Shown here: positions 26,290-34,822 of the stretch, one piece after another
Position numbering within the stretch: the first letter of the stretch is position 1
How the letters are laid out: each line of letters begins with the position of its first letter
DNA from: Deltaproteobacteria bacterium
GTDB lineage: Bacteria; Desulfobacterota; GWC2-55-46
Length of the DNA stretch: 64,000 bases
Reading direction: 5' to 3'
Assembly (NCBI GenBank): GCA_016182655.1
Contig: JACPGB010000017.1
Location: 1 to 64,000, forward strand
Notes under the pieces: generated by a model
What the model saw: only the letters and a program-made list of their open reading frames with translations
Database searches by the model: none
What the model was told of the DNA's origin: nothing
Translations under genes and position numbers: made by a program

Positions 26290-27728
26290 TGCCAGCCGGA
26301 CTCAACATAAACTTCTACGCGGTAATGCCGGAGATACTCGTAACGGCACTCGCGCTCATCGTCCTTATACTCGACTTCTTCATAAGGAAGAACAAGGCCG
26401 CGCTCGGGTGGGTGTCGATCGTCGGGCTCCTCTGCATATTGCCGGTGGCGGCGTATACTAACGAGCCGTACCCGGTATTCGGCGGCACGGTCATAGCCGA
26501 CAGCTTCTCGGCCTTCTTCAACGTCATTTTCATTATTGCCGCGATATTCTCAATCCTCATCTCGATGGACTATCTCAAGAAGATAGGCGTCGACAGGGGC
26601 GAGTACTACCATATAATCCTGTTCGCGACCGTCGGCATGATGGTGATGGGCGCGGCTAACGACCTCATTAACGTCTACGTCGGGCTCGAACTCATGGCCC
26701 TTTCCTTCTACATACTCGTAGCATACAGGGTGACGAGCGCGAGGTCCGTGGAAGGGGCCCTTAAGTACTTCGTCCTCGGCGCGCTCTCTTCGGGCATACT
26801 CCTCTACGGCATGTCTTTCACCTACGGCGCGGCCGGCTCAACGAACTTCATGGAGATAGCGGCCGAATTGGGCAAGGGCGACAACACCTACCTTACGCTC
26901 GGCATAATCCTCATGGCCGCAGGCTTCGGCTTCAAGATAGCGGCGTTCCCGTTCCACCTCTGGGCACCGGACGTCTACGAGGGCGCGCCGACGCCGGTGA
27001 CCGCGCTCCTTTCCGTAGGCTCGAAGGCCGCGGCCTTCGCGGCGTTCCTCCGCGTCTTTACCGCCGCGTTCCCGGCGTTCCAGGCCGACTGGTCCTCTAT
27101 GCTCTGGGTCGTCTCGGCCGCCACGATGATTTTCGGGGCCGTCGTAGCCATCTCCCAGAAGAACATCGTAAGGATGCTCGCGTACTCGTCGATCGCGCAC
27201 GCCGGGATAATAATGATAGGCCTCCTCGCCTTCAACGACACTGGGCTCTCGGGTGTAGCCTATTACCTCCTCGTCTACGCCTTCATGAACATGGGCGCGT
27301 TCACGATCGTCGCGCTCTTCAGGAACAAGGGCAGGTTCGAGAACATCGACGAGTACAGGGGGCTGGCTTCCACAAGGCCGCTCCTTGCGTTCCTCATGGC
27401 CCTTTTCCTCTTGTCCCTTGCGGGCATCCCGCCGACCGGGGGCTTTGCGGCCAAGTTCTTCGTCCTGTCCGCCGCGATAGACGCCAAATACTACTGGCTC
27501 GCGTCCATAGGTGTCGTGTCCACGGCGATATCGCTTTTCTTCTACGCCAAGGTCATCTTCTACATGTACATGCGGGACCCGGAGCCGGGCGCGGAGATAG
27601 CGCCGTCATCCGGGGTGATCTATAACATAGTGCTTTTCTGCACGGCGATAGGGACGGTCCTTCTCGGGGTGTACCCGGCGCCCTTTATCGACATGGCTAT
27701 AAGGGCCGTAAGGCCCTTATTAATGTAA
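26286..27728 (+). CDS. nuoN: NADH-quinone oxidoreductase subunit N
   Basis: 480 aa, the third type of antiporter-like subunit. Motifs: NVYVGLELMALSFYILVAY (Glu), FHLWAPDVYEGAPTPVTALL, SQKNIVRMLAYSSIAHAG (Lys) and SLAGIPPTGGFAAKFFVLSA. It is translationally coupled to the second nuoM and is followed after 11 bp by the His-rich small protein gene. Confidence 0.95.
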   Translation: MMPAGLNINFYAVMPEILVTALALIVLILDFFIRKNKAALGWVSIVGLLCILPVAAYTNEPYPVFGGTVIADSFSAFFNVIFIIAAIFSILISMDYLKKIGVDRGEYYHIILFATVGMMVMGAANDLINVYVGLELMALSFYILVAYRVTSARSVEGALKYFVLGALSSGILLYGMSFTYGAAGSTNFMEIAAELGKGDNTYLTLGIILMAAGFGFKIAAFPFHLWAPDVYEGAPTPVTALLSVGSKAAAFAAFLRVFTAAFPAFQADWSSMLWVVSAATMIFGAVVAISQKNIVRMLAYSSIAHAGIIMIGLLAFNDTGLSGVAYYLLVYAFMNMGAFTIVALFRNKGRFENIDEYRGLASTRPLLAFLMALFLLSLAGIPPTGGFAAKFFVLSAAIDAKYYWLASIGVVSTAISLFFYAKVIFYMYMRDPEPGAEIAPSSGVIYNIVLFCTAIGTVLLGVYPAPFIDMAIRAVRPLLM

Positions 27729-27739
27729 CGGAGCGCAAT

Positions 27740-28045
27740 ATGGCAGGCCACGACGACAACCACGGACACGGGCACGACGATAACGCTTCCCACGGGCATG
27801 GCGGACACGGGGACGAGCACGACGACCTCCTCCTCCACGGAGGCCACGACGAGCACGGCTCCCACGATGCGCATGCGCACGACGAGCCCGCGCAAGCCCC
27901 GCAGCCGCCGGACACCGGCAACAGGAACTGGTGGAGGCTGCCGTTCGACGCGACGACAAACTTTTCGCTCCTCGGGTTCTTCCTCGGCGGCGCGCGCTGG
28001 GAGAGCAACGAAAGGAAGCGCATAGACTTCAAGCTTGATGAGTAG
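27740..28045 (+). CDS. Histidine-rich small protein at the end of the nuo operon
   Basis: 101 aa. The first 47 residues hold 14 His mixed with Asp, Gly and Asn (MAGHDDNHGHGHDDN...), a low-complexity metal-binding type sequence. The C-terminal half is different: RNWWRLPFDATTNFSLLGFF, possibly one short hydrophobic segment, ending FKLDE. The reading frame is confirmed by tight spacing to nuoN (11 bp) and by its end overlapping the ispE start. I recognise no family; binding of Ni, Zn or Fe, or a role as accessory to complex I, are guesses. Confidence 0.65.
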   Translation: MAGHDDNHGHGHDDNASHGHGGHGDEHDDLLLHGGHDEHGSHDAHAHDEPAQAPQPPDTGNRNWWRLPFDATTNFSLLGFFLGGARWESNERKRIDFKLDE

Positions 28046-28895
28046 CCTCACCCTCTCGTCCCCGGCAAAGGTAAACCTCTTTCTTAAAGTCCTCCGAAAA
28101 AGAAGCGACGGATACCACGACATAGCCACACTCATGCAGGCTGTCTCCCTATTCGACCGCATTTCGGTCGAGGCCGTTGAGGGAGACGGCGTTTCGATAT
28201 GGTGCTCTGATCCGTCCTTACCGGCGGACTCTACCAACCTCGCCTGCCGTGCCGCCGACCTGTATCTTAAGACAACAGGCATAAGAAAAAAAATATCGAT
28301 ACGGATCGAGAAGAATATCCCGATAGGCGCGGGGCTGGGCGGCGGGTCCTCGAACGCCGCGACTGTTTTAAAGGCCCTTGACGAGCTCGAAGGCGGGAGG
28401 CTCGGGAAGGAGGCGCTACTGGACCTTTCCGCTTCTCTCGGGTCGGACTGCCCGTTTTTTATTTCAGGAAAGGCCGCGTATGCCGAGGGAAGGGGAGAGA
28501 GGCTTCAATCGGTTGATTTGCCCAAGTTCGCGTATATATTGGTAAATCCAGGTTTTCAGGTTTCCACGGCCTGGGCCTACAGCAATTTGGACTTGACAAA
28601 GAAGGGTGAAGATAATATCCTGATTTTTTCCGGAAAGGCCCCTTCCAAGGCAGTGGACCTGAAGGCTATCCTTGTGAACGACCTCGAGGAAGTCACTCTC
28701 CGGAAACACCCGGTCATATCCGATATTAAAAAGGCGCTCTTAGGCTCCGGCGCCGTCGTTTCACTCATGTCCGGGAGCGGCCCTACGGTCTTCGGTGTTT
28801 TCGAGGATAGAGACGCCGCCGAAAGGGCGTTAAGCCCGCTCAAAAAGAGGTTCCCGGATAATTTTTTCGTCTCCCTCGCAGAGGGGCTGTGTTGA
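28038..28895 (+). CDS. ispE: 4-diphosphocytidyl-2-C-methyl-D-erythritol kinase
   Basis: 285 aa from ATG 28038 (a TTG one codon earlier is less likely). GHMP kinase of the MEP isoprenoid pathway, phosphorylating CDP-ME at the 2-hydroxyl. Motifs: SPAKVNLFLKVLRKRSDGYH, the ATP loop NIPIGAGLGGGSSNAATVL, SLGSDCPFF and the C-terminal SLMSGSGPTVFG. The start overlaps the end of the His-rich gene. The stop codon lies inside the first unit of a 17-bp tandem repeat array. Confidence 0.93.
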   Translation: MSSLTLSSPAKVNLFLKVLRKRSDGYHDIATLMQAVSLFDRISVEAVEGDGVSIWCSDPSLPADSTNLACRAADLYLKTTGIRKKISIRIEKNIPIGAGLGGGSSNAATVLKALDELEGGRLGKEALLDLSASLGSDCPFFISGKAAYAEGRGERLQSVDLPKFAYILVNPGFQVSTAWAYSNLDLTKKGEDNILIFSGKAPSKAVDLKAILVNDLEEVTLRKHPVISDIKKALLGSGAVVSLMSGSGPTVFGVFEDRDAAERALSPLKKRFPDNFFVSLAEGLC

Positions 28896-28995
28896 GACAG
28901 GGGCTGTGTTGAGACAGGGGCTGTGTTAAGACAGGGGCTGTGTTGAGACAGGGGCCGTGTTAAGGCGGGGGGCATGTTGAGACAGGGACCATGTG
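28883..28995. repeat. 17-bp tandem repeat array
   Basis: About 6.6 units of GGGGCTGTGTTGAGACA. Units 1, 2 and 4 are identical, unit 3 has one change, and units 5-7 decay towards the 3' side. The first unit overlaps the ispE stop codon (GTG TTG A). No spacers are present, so it is a simple minisatellite, not a CRISPR. From 28996 to the tRNA at 29203 I see nothing else supportable. Confidence 0.85.
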
Positions 28996-29202
28996 CGGCG
29001 GGGTTGAGTCGTCGCGAATAAAATGTTCTGTAGCCCGGTGCAATCGAGGTTATGTTGAGAGGCCCTGGCAACAGGTTTGATTTTTACTGTTTTTGACGTT
29101 GAGCCGAGGGCTCTGTTGAGCAGAGGGGCTTAAGGACATTGCTTGGCGTAACGGCTTGGAGTGGGAGCGTGGGGCGTTCAAATGGGACCCTCCGCATCTG
29201 AT

Positions 29203-29277
29203 TGGGGCGTCGCCAAGCGGTAAGGCACGGGGTTTTGATCCCCGCACCCGGAGGTTCGAATCCTCCCGCCCCAGCCA
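29203..29277 (+). tRNA. tRNA-Gln (anticodon TTG)
   Basis: Full cloverleaf: acceptor TGGGGCG (29203-29209) pairs with CGCCCCA (29267-29273), D-arm GCCAAGCGGTAAGGC, anticodon stem CGGGG/CCCCG around TTTTGAT with anticodon TTG at 29235-29237, T-arm GGAGGTTCGAATCCTCC. The discriminator G and an encoded CCA (29275-29277) complete it. The place between ispE and prs is typical of deltaproteobacterial genomes. Confidence 0.97.
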
Positions 29278-29303
29278 CAAAATGATAGGACGGAAGTGTC
29301 GCG

Positions 29304-30239
29304 ATGGACAGGATAAAGGTATTCACCGGTAACTCCAACAAGGGACTCGCGCTTGAGATCTGCGAGCACCTTGGCATACAGCTCGGCAAGTCCGAGGTGA
29401 AGAGCTTCAGCGACGGAGAGGTCTACGTCGACATACAGGAGAGCGTGCGCGCCGTAGAGGTCTATGTCGTGCAGTCGACCTGCATGCCTACCAACAACAA
29501 CCTCATGGAGCTCCTCATAATGCTCGACGCCTTCAAGAGGGCGTCGGCGTCATCCGTCACGGCCGTCATCCCGTATTACGGTTACGCGAGGCAGGACAGG
29601 AAAGTAGCCCCGAGGACGCCGATCTCCGCAAAGCTCGTCGCGGACCTCATAACGGTCGCCGGAGCGACCCGTGTCGTATGCGTGGACCTCCACGCCGGGC
29701 AGATACAGGGGTTCTTTAATATTCCCGTCGACCACCTCTACGCGACCCCGGTACTCCTCAATTATATAAAGGAGAACTTCCAGGACGACTTAGTCGTCGT
29801 CTCGCCGGACGCCGGAGGCGTTGAGAGGGCGAGGGCTTTTGCAAAGAGGCTCTCGGCGAACCTCGCGATAATCGACAAGAGGCGTCCGCGCCCGAACGTC
29901 TCCGAGGTGATGAACATCATAGGAGATATCGAGGGCAAGACGGCCATAATACTCGACGACATGATAGACACCGCCGGGACGATCACCCAGGCCGCCGAGG
30001 CGCTGAAGATCAACGGCGCGAGGCAGGTCTACGCGTGCTGTACCCACGCGGTACTCTCCGGCCCAGCCATAGAGAGGCTCGAGAAGTCCCCGATAAAGGA
30101 GCTCGTGGTAACGAACACGATACCCAAGAGGGAAGAGGCGACCTCTGAGAAGGTCAAGAGGCTTTCGGTCGGCCCGCTCCTCGGAGAGGCTATAAAGAGG
30201 ATACACTTCGGAGAGTCGGTAAGCTCGCTCTTCGTTTAG
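29304..30239 (+). CDS. prs: Ribose-phosphate pyrophosphokinase
   Basis: 311 aa, full length. It makes PRPP from ribose-5-phosphate and ATP for nucleotide, His and Trp synthesis. Motifs: [44 protein letters not shown] (ATP-binding), [13 protein letters not shown] and the PRPP loop [14 protein letters not shown]. It follows tRNA-Gln by 26 bp. Confidence 0.96.
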   Translation: MDRIKVFTGNSNKGLALEICEHLGIQLGKSEVKSFSDGEVYVDIQESVRAVEVYVVQSTCMPTNNNLMELLIMLDAFKRASASSVTAVIPYYGYARQDRKVAPRTPISAKLVADLITVAGATRVVCVDLHAGQIQGFFNIPVDHLYATPVLLNYIKENFQDDLVVVSPDAGGVERARAFAKRLSANLAIIDKRRPRPNVSEVMNIIGDIEGKTAIILDDMIDTAGTITQAAEALKINGARQVYACCTHAVLSGPAIERLEKSPIKELVVTNTIPKREEATSEKVKRLSVGPLLGEAIKRIHFGESVSSLFV

Positions 30240-30275
30240 GTTTACAGGTCGACGCAAGAATTAAAATATCAGATA

Positions 30276-30301
30276 TCAGAGCGTCTGAAGAGACGCTCTG
30301 A
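30276..30301 (+). promoter_or_regulatory. Hairpin in the rplY leader
   Basis: A perfect 11-bp stem (TCAGAGCGTCT / AGACGCTCTGA) with loop GAAG lies between prs and rplY. No T-run follows, so it is not a standard terminator. It ends 22 bp before the rplY ATG and just before GGAGG, so an autoregulatory or processing role is possible. Confidence 0.5.
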
Positions 30302-30323
30302 GACATTACGGAGGAATAATAGC

Positions 30324-30980
30324 ATGGAACAGATTAACCTTTCGGCCCAGCCGAGGAACGAGATCGGAAAGGGCCACGCCGGGAGGATCCGCGCGGCGGG
30401 CTCGGTGCCTGCAATCCTTTACGGCGCGTCCATAAAGGGCGCCATAGCCCTGAAGCTCAACGGCAAGGAGCTCGACAAGGTGCTCCATACCGCCGCCGGA
30501 GGCAACGTCCTTGTGAACCTCTCCATAGAAGGGGACAAGAAAGCCCGGATGGCAATGTTCAAGGAGCTTACGCGCCACCCTCTCAAGGGTTCGATAGAGC
30601 ACGTCGACCTCATGGAAATACTCATGGACCACATGATAGTGGTCGAGGTCCCGTTGCATGTGATAGGCAAGGCCGCCGGGCTCGCATACGGCGGAATAGT
30701 CACACAGGAGCTCAGGAGACTCAAGATCGAGTGTCTGCCGACGCGGATACCGGATTCCATTGACGTGGACGTTACCCCGTTGAACGTCGGCTTCTCGATC
30801 CACGTGAAGGACCTGGTCCTCGCGGAGGGCTTGAAGGCCGTAGGCGACCTGGACTCGACTATCGTTTCAGTCGTAGCGCCGACCGCCGAGGTCGCGCCGA
30901 AGACCGCGGAAGAGGTCCAGGCCGAGCTCGCCAAGTCCTTCGAGGAGAAGGAAGAGGCAGGGAAGAAAGAGGAGGAATAA
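30324..30980 (+). CDS. rplY: 50S ribosomal protein L25/general stress protein Ctc
   Basis: 218 aa, long (CTC) form. The N-terminal L25 domain binds 5S rRNA (INLSAQPRNEIGKGHAGRIR, GSVPAILYGA), and a TL5-type beta C-terminal domain follows (VEVPLHVIGKAAG, INVDVTPLNVG-like stretch). It ends with an acidic/Lys tail (EEKEEAGKKEEE). A strong GGAGGA ribosome site precedes the ATG. It is usually co-located with prs and pth, as here. Confidence 0.93.
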   Translation: MEQINLSAQPRNEIGKGHAGRIRAAGSVPAILYGASIKGAIALKLNGKELDKVLHTAAGGNVLVNLSIEGDKKARMAMFKELTRHPLKGSIEHVDLMEILMDHMIVVEVPLHVIGKAAGLAYGGIVTQELRRLKIECLPTRIPDSIDVDVTPLNVGFSIHVKDLVLAEGLKAVGDLDSTIVSVVAPTAEVAPKTAEEVQAELAKSFEEKEEAGKKEEE

Positions 30981-31031
30981 GCCTCCTTTGCCCGTATGCC
31001 TTACGGGCGGGCCTGATATAGCTATTCCAAA

Positions 31032-31059
31032 GAGGGGGGATTCCATGAGGATTCCCCCT
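31032..31059 (+). terminator. Terminator after rplY
   Basis: The stem GAGGGGG / CCCCCTC closes a loop of about 13 nt and is followed by seven to eight T. It ends the prs-rplY unit about 50 bp after the rplY stop. Confidence 0.85.
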
Positions 31060-31120
31060 CTTTTTTTGTCAGGCGGGTTTAGGGCCGGGGGCTGTTAATC
31101 TTATTTCAGGAGATGGCGCA

Positions 31121-31678
31121 TTGTTCGTAATAGCTGGTCTTGGAAATCCGGGAGCGGAGTACGAGGATACCCGGCACAACGTCGGTTTCATGCTCGTCGA
31201 CAGGGCGGCGCTGGAGTACGGCATAAAGCTCAAGAGGTCGGGGAAGGCGCTTTCAGGGAGAGGCTCGATAAAGGGCGTTGAGGTCGCGCTTTTAAAGCCT
31301 CTGACCTATATGAACCTCTCCGGCGAGGCAGTAAGGGCGTTCGTCGAATCCAACGCCGTTTCCGCCGAATCGATCATGGCCGCATACGACGACTGCGACC
31401 TGCCGCTCGGCAGGATCAGGCTCAGGAAGAACGGCGGTAGCGGCGGCCACAGGGGCGTGGAGTCGATGGTCCGCTGTCTCGGGACCAATGATTTCAAGAG
31501 GATGCGCCTCGGCGTCGGCAGGCGCGAGGGCGTCGATACGGCGGAGTATGTACTGAGCCCGTTTGAGCCTGAGGAGAAGGCGGCGGTCGAGGAGATGTTG
31601 TCCAAGGCCCTCGCCGCGCTGGAGGCCGTCGTCGCCGAAGGGATGGATTTAGCCATGAACAGGTTCAACTCGGTCTGA
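31121..31678 (+). CDS. pth: Peptidyl-tRNA hydrolase
   Basis: 185 aa. The start is TTG, chosen because AGGAGA stands 7 bp upstream and the product begins FVIAGLGNPGAEYEDTRHNV, exactly where Pth proteins begin. Catalytic and substrate residues: Asn and His in NPGAEYEDTRHNVGF, Asp in YDDCDLPLG, and NGGSGGHRGVESM. It recycles peptidyl-tRNA released from stalled ribosomes. Confidence 0.95.
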   Translation: MFVIAGLGNPGAEYEDTRHNVGFMLVDRAALEYGIKLKRSGKALSGRGSIKGVEVALLKPLTYMNLSGEAVRAFVESNAVSAESIMAAYDDCDLPLGRIRLRKNGGSGGHRGVESMVRCLGTNDFKRMRLGVGRREGVDTAEYVLSPFEPEEKAAVEEMLSKALAALEAVVAEGMDLAMNRFNSV

Positions 31679-31790
31679 GCCCGGCCTTTTTTCCCTCCCC
31701 ATCCTTTGTTCTCTCTCATGGTCTGATACCCGGTGGCGTGCCTTTTCAATCACCTCTCCCTTGAAAGCGGAGGCTGGGCGAGGTGAAGCG

Positions 31791-32051
31791 TGCCGGGCGG
31801 GCAAATTCGTAACTAACGGCAAAGGATTCTATTTACCGCGCCGGCTCCGTTCGAGCTTTGGTCGCGCGCCGAGCCCTTGCCGGGCGGGCAAATTCGTAAC
31901 TAACGGCAAAGGATTCTATTTACCGCGCCGGCTCCGTTCGAGCTTTGGCCGCGCGCCGAGCCCTTGCCGGGCGGGCAAATTCGTAACTAACGGCAAAGGA
32001 TTCTATTTACCGCGCCGGCTCCGTTCGAGCTTTGGCCGCGCGCCGAGCGCC
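31791..32051. repeat. Three tandem copies of an 87-bp unit
   Basis: Units start at 31791, 31878 and 31965 with TGCCGGGCGGGCAAATTCGT and are almost identical (one T/C difference in the third quarter). Because 87 is a multiple of three, an ORF with a 29-residue repeat runs through it; it lacks a ribosome site and any known similarity and is treated as a by-product. The first ~15 bp resemble the start of the composite repeats at 305 and 36972. Confidence 0.85.
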
Positions 32052-32126
32052 GAGCGCCCTCAATCCCCTCCCATCGAGGGAGGGGAAGTATTGGAAGATG
32101 CCCCGAAGCTTGCGGCGGGGTAGTTC
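32052..32126. repeat. Two-hairpin dispersed repeat
   Basis: Hairpin 1 (CCCCTCCC, ATCGA, GGGAGGGG) is followed by hairpin 2 (CCCCG, AAGCTTGCGG, CGGGG). The same pair in the same order lies at 37058-37130 and 60290-60362. The rest of the gap up to hppA shows no gene. Confidence 0.75.
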
Positions 32127-32245
32127 AGTTCATTCCATTAGATACCTGATATACATTCATTTGCCACTTCTGCTGTTTGCGGGTATAATGGCGTCAGTCC
32201 GGCTCCTCGGACTGATCTCGGTCTTCCCACCTTAAAGGAGTGCTT

Positions 32246-34264
32246 ATGGACTTCCTTACCTCTGTCTCGCCGCTCGTGGGACTTGGCGGGCTCGTAATGA
32301 CTCTCTTCATCTATCTCCATGTAAGAAGATTGCCTGAAGGAAACGAACGGATGAGGGAGATAGCCTCTCTTATCCACCGCGGCGCGATGGTCTACCTGAA
32401 GAGGCAGTACTCTATCCTTGCGGTCTTTATAGCGGCCGTTGCCATAGCCGTCTGGGCCTTTATAGGGCCGTACACGGCGCTGGCCTACATAGCAGGGGGG
32501 CTCTCTTCCATGTTCGCCGGGTTCATAGGCATGAAGGGCGCGACAAAGGCGAACGTGAGGACCGCCGAGGCGGCGAGGGCGCATAAGCCGTCGATGGCGG
32601 AGGCCCTTTCCACGGCGTTTTTCGGCGGCTCTATAATGGGGCTCGCGGTCGCAAGCCTCGGGCTCATCGGCGTGGGCGTGCTGTTCCTGATATTCGGGGA
32701 CCCGGCGACGGCCTCGGTAATAAACGGATACGCGATGGGGGCGTCCTCCATCGCACTCTTCGCAAGAGTCGGGGGCGGCATATACACGAAGACGGCGGAC
32801 GTCGGAGCTGACCTCGTCGGGAAGCTCGAGGCCGGGATACCCGAGGACGACCCGAGGAACCCGGGCGTTATAGCCGATAACGTCGGCGACAACGTCGGGG
32901 ACGTTGCCGGGCTCGGGGCGGACATATTCGAATCATACGTGGGGTCGATAGTCGCCTCGATAGCCCTCGGGGCCACGGCCATATCAGGCGGCGCGATAGG
33001 GGCGCTCGGGAGCGCTTACGCGCTCATGTCTTATCCGATACTCCTTGTGGCAGCAGGGCTTGTCTCGTCGATGACCGGGATATTCATCCTCCGCATGATC
33101 CAGGGGATCGGCCCGGCCGAGGCGCTAAGGTACACGACACTTGCGACGACGGCTGTTTTCCTCGCCCTCGGGTACTTCGTCACGACGGCTACAGGATTGA
33201 GCATCAAGGTCTATCTTGCGGTCGTGGCCGGGTGTCTTGGCGGCAGTCTTATCGGCCTGATTACCGAGTACTTCACCTCCGCCGGGCCGGTCAGGCGTAT
33301 CGTAGAATCCTCCCAGACCGGGCCTGCCACCAACATAATCACGGGATTGGCCGTGGGGCTCGAATCCACGGCCTTGCCGCTGATCTCCATTTGTGTGGCG
33401 ATATGGATAGCAAACTACGCGGCAGGGATATACGGGATAGCGGTTGCCGCCGTCGGGATGCTCGCGACGACCGGGATCATAATGAGCGTCGACGCCTACG
33501 GCCCGATAGCCGATAACGCCGGGGGGATAAGCGAGATGAGCGGCCTCGGTGCAGACGTAAGGGCCATAACGGACTCGCTCGACTCGCTCGGCAACACGAC
33601 CGCGGCCATAGGCAAGGGGTTTGCCATAGGCTCGGCGGCGTTGACGGCGCTCGCTCTCTTTTCCGCTTACGGCGAGACCATAAGCGTTGCTACAGGCAGG
33701 CCCTTTAACGTGTCGCTCACAAGCCCCGGAGTCGTCATAGGCATGCTCTTGGGCGGGGTGATACCGTTCTTCATAGGGGCGCTTACCATGACGAGCGTCG
33801 GAAAGGCCGCCTTCAAGATGGTCCAGGAGATAAGGCGGCAGTTCAGGGAGATACCGGGGCTCCTCGAAGGCAGGGAGGGCGCGAAGCCCGACGTCGATAA
33901 ATGCATAGACATATGCACCAGGGCGGCGCTTCGGGAGATGATAATCCCTGGCATGCTCGCGGTCTTCGCGCCGGTAGTCGTGGGGTTCGTCCTCGGCCCG
34001 GAGTCGCTCGGCGGGATGCTCGCCGGCGCAACCGTTACGGGCGTGCTCCTCGCCGTATTCATGGCCAACGCCGGGGGCGCGTGGGACAACGCCAAAAAAT
34101 ACATAGAGAAGAGCTCCGGGGGCAAGGGGTCCGACGCGCATAAGGCCGCGGTCGTCGGAGACACCGTCGGCGACCCGTTCAAGGACACATCGGGGCCCGC
34201 GATGAACATACTCATAAAGCTCATGTCTATAGTCGCGCTCATAATCGCTCCTCTCATAATTTAG
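32246..34264 (+). CDS. hppA: Membrane-bound proton-translocating pyrophosphatase
   Basis: 672 aa from ATG 32246 (AAAGGAG 5 bp upstream; GTG 32240 overlaps that site). Up to 16 membrane helices couple PPi hydrolysis to ion export. Substrate-site motifs [19 protein letters not shown] and [18 protein letters not shown] are intact, as is the second acidic cluster ([15 protein letters not shown]). The potassium switch region reads [17 protein letters not shown]: Ala, not Lys, after GNTT, as in K+-dependent (plant type I) enzymes. H+ is the likely ion, but Na+ cannot be excluded by eye. Confidence 0.93.
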   Translation: MDFLTSVSPLVGLGGLVMTLFIYLHVRRLPEGNERMREIASLIHRGAMVYLKRQYSILAVFIAAVAIAVWAFIGPYTALAYIAGGLSSMFAGFIGMKGATKANVRTAEAARAHKPSMAEALSTAFFGGSIMGLAVASLGLIGVGVLFLIFGDPATASVINGYAMGASSIALFARVGGGIYTKTADVGADLVGKLEAGIPEDDPRNPGVIADNVGDNVGDVAGLGADIFESYVGSIVASIALGATAISGGAIGALGSAYALMSYPILLVAAGLVSSMTGIFILRMIQGIGPAEALRYTTLATTAVFLALGYFVTTATGLSIKVYLAVVAGCLGGSLIGLITEYFTSAGPVRRIVESSQTGPATNIITGLAVGLESTALPLISICVAIWIANYAAGIYGIAVAAVGMLATTGIIMSVDAYGPIADNAGGISEMSGLGADVRAITDSLDSLGNTTAAIGKGFAIGSAALTALALFSAYGETISVATGRPFNVSLTSPGVVIGMLLGGVIPFFIGALTMTSVGKAAFKMVQEIRRQFREIPGLLEGREGAKPDVDKCIDICTRAALREMIIPGMLAVFAPVVVGFVLGPESLGGMLAGATVTGVLLAVFMANAGGAWDNAKKYIEKSSGGKGSDAHKAAVVGDTVGDPFKDTSGPAMNILIKLMSIVALIIAPLII

Positions 34265-34296
34265 ATTTATTCTTCCGCATAAATATTGTATTATGG

Positions 34297-34328
34297 AAGA
34301 CAAGGCAGGTGAAAACCTGCCTTGTCTT
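34297..34328 (+). terminator. Terminator after hppA
   Basis: A perfect 14-bp stem (AAGACAAGGCAGGT / ACCTGCCTTGTCTT) closes a GAAA loop and runs into T6, 33 bp after the hppA stop. Confidence 0.93.
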
Positions 34329-34392
34329 TTTTGTATTTCTTGCCGTTCCCAGGGGCCGTTCAGCCTTCCTTTGGGTTGAGGGAACAATTTTT

Positions 34393-34434
34393 CACCCTCC
34401 CCTCCATCCCCTCCCGTCAAGGGAGGGGAAGTTT
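34393..34434. repeat. Dispersed CCCTCCC/GGGAGGG hairpin repeat
   Basis: CACCCTCCCCTCCATCCCCT, then CCCGTCAAGGGAGGGGAAG: one more copy of the first hairpin of the two-hairpin repeat family. Confidence 0.75.
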
Positions 34435-34530
34435 TTTTGGTGGATCACGCGGGGCTACGGAGGTTGTATTCAGCGAACCTTATTTGTAAAGGCGGACAAA
34501 TCTTATTGTCCGTCTTTTTGGGGAGCAAAA

Positions 34531-34800
34531 CCCTCGCCTTCAGGCGAAGACTTTCAGTACGCCCGAAGGGGCGGGAGTCGGAATATCCTCCGTCTAAAGC
34601 CGGAGGTTTTATCGAAAAGGTCTGAACTACCACCATCTGAAGATGGTGGTTTCTTACGGGCAGCCGAAGTCGAATTCATTCGACGAGGCGAGTATGCCCG
34701 TCAAGCCATCGACTTTAGCCGATGGTAAGGAGCTGACTTCATAACACGAGCATCGGCTCGTTTCTGAAGGATCCACGGCGGTAAGCCGTTGGTATATATT
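34531..34800. mobile_element. Hairpin cluster resembling decayed IS200/IS605 ends
   Basis: Seven short hairpins follow each other: TCGCC/GGCGA (34533-34547), CCTCCG/CGGAGG (34587-34606), ACCACCATCT/AGATGGTGGT (34629-34650), GTCGAAT/ATTCGAC (34669-34684), CCATCG/CGATGG (34706-34725), CGAG/CTCG and ACGGC/GCCGT. Several have TTCA, CTGAAG or CTTTAG in the loop, typical of IS200/IS605-family ends and their associated RNAs. No TnpA or TnpB frame is present. It could also be a structured RNA or the leader of ychF. Confidence 0.4.
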
Positions 34801-34822
34801 TCACGAAAGGAATTGCCTAGAG

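Noticed and set aside
28883-28995. Possible CRISPR array
   Set aside because: Units are 17 bp and directly adjacent, with no spacers, and no cas gene is near.
31761-32123. 120-aa ORF with 29-residue repeats
   Set aside because: It follows from an 87-bp tandem repeat in an open phase; there is no ribosome site or recognisable domain, and the repeat resembles other non-coding elements.
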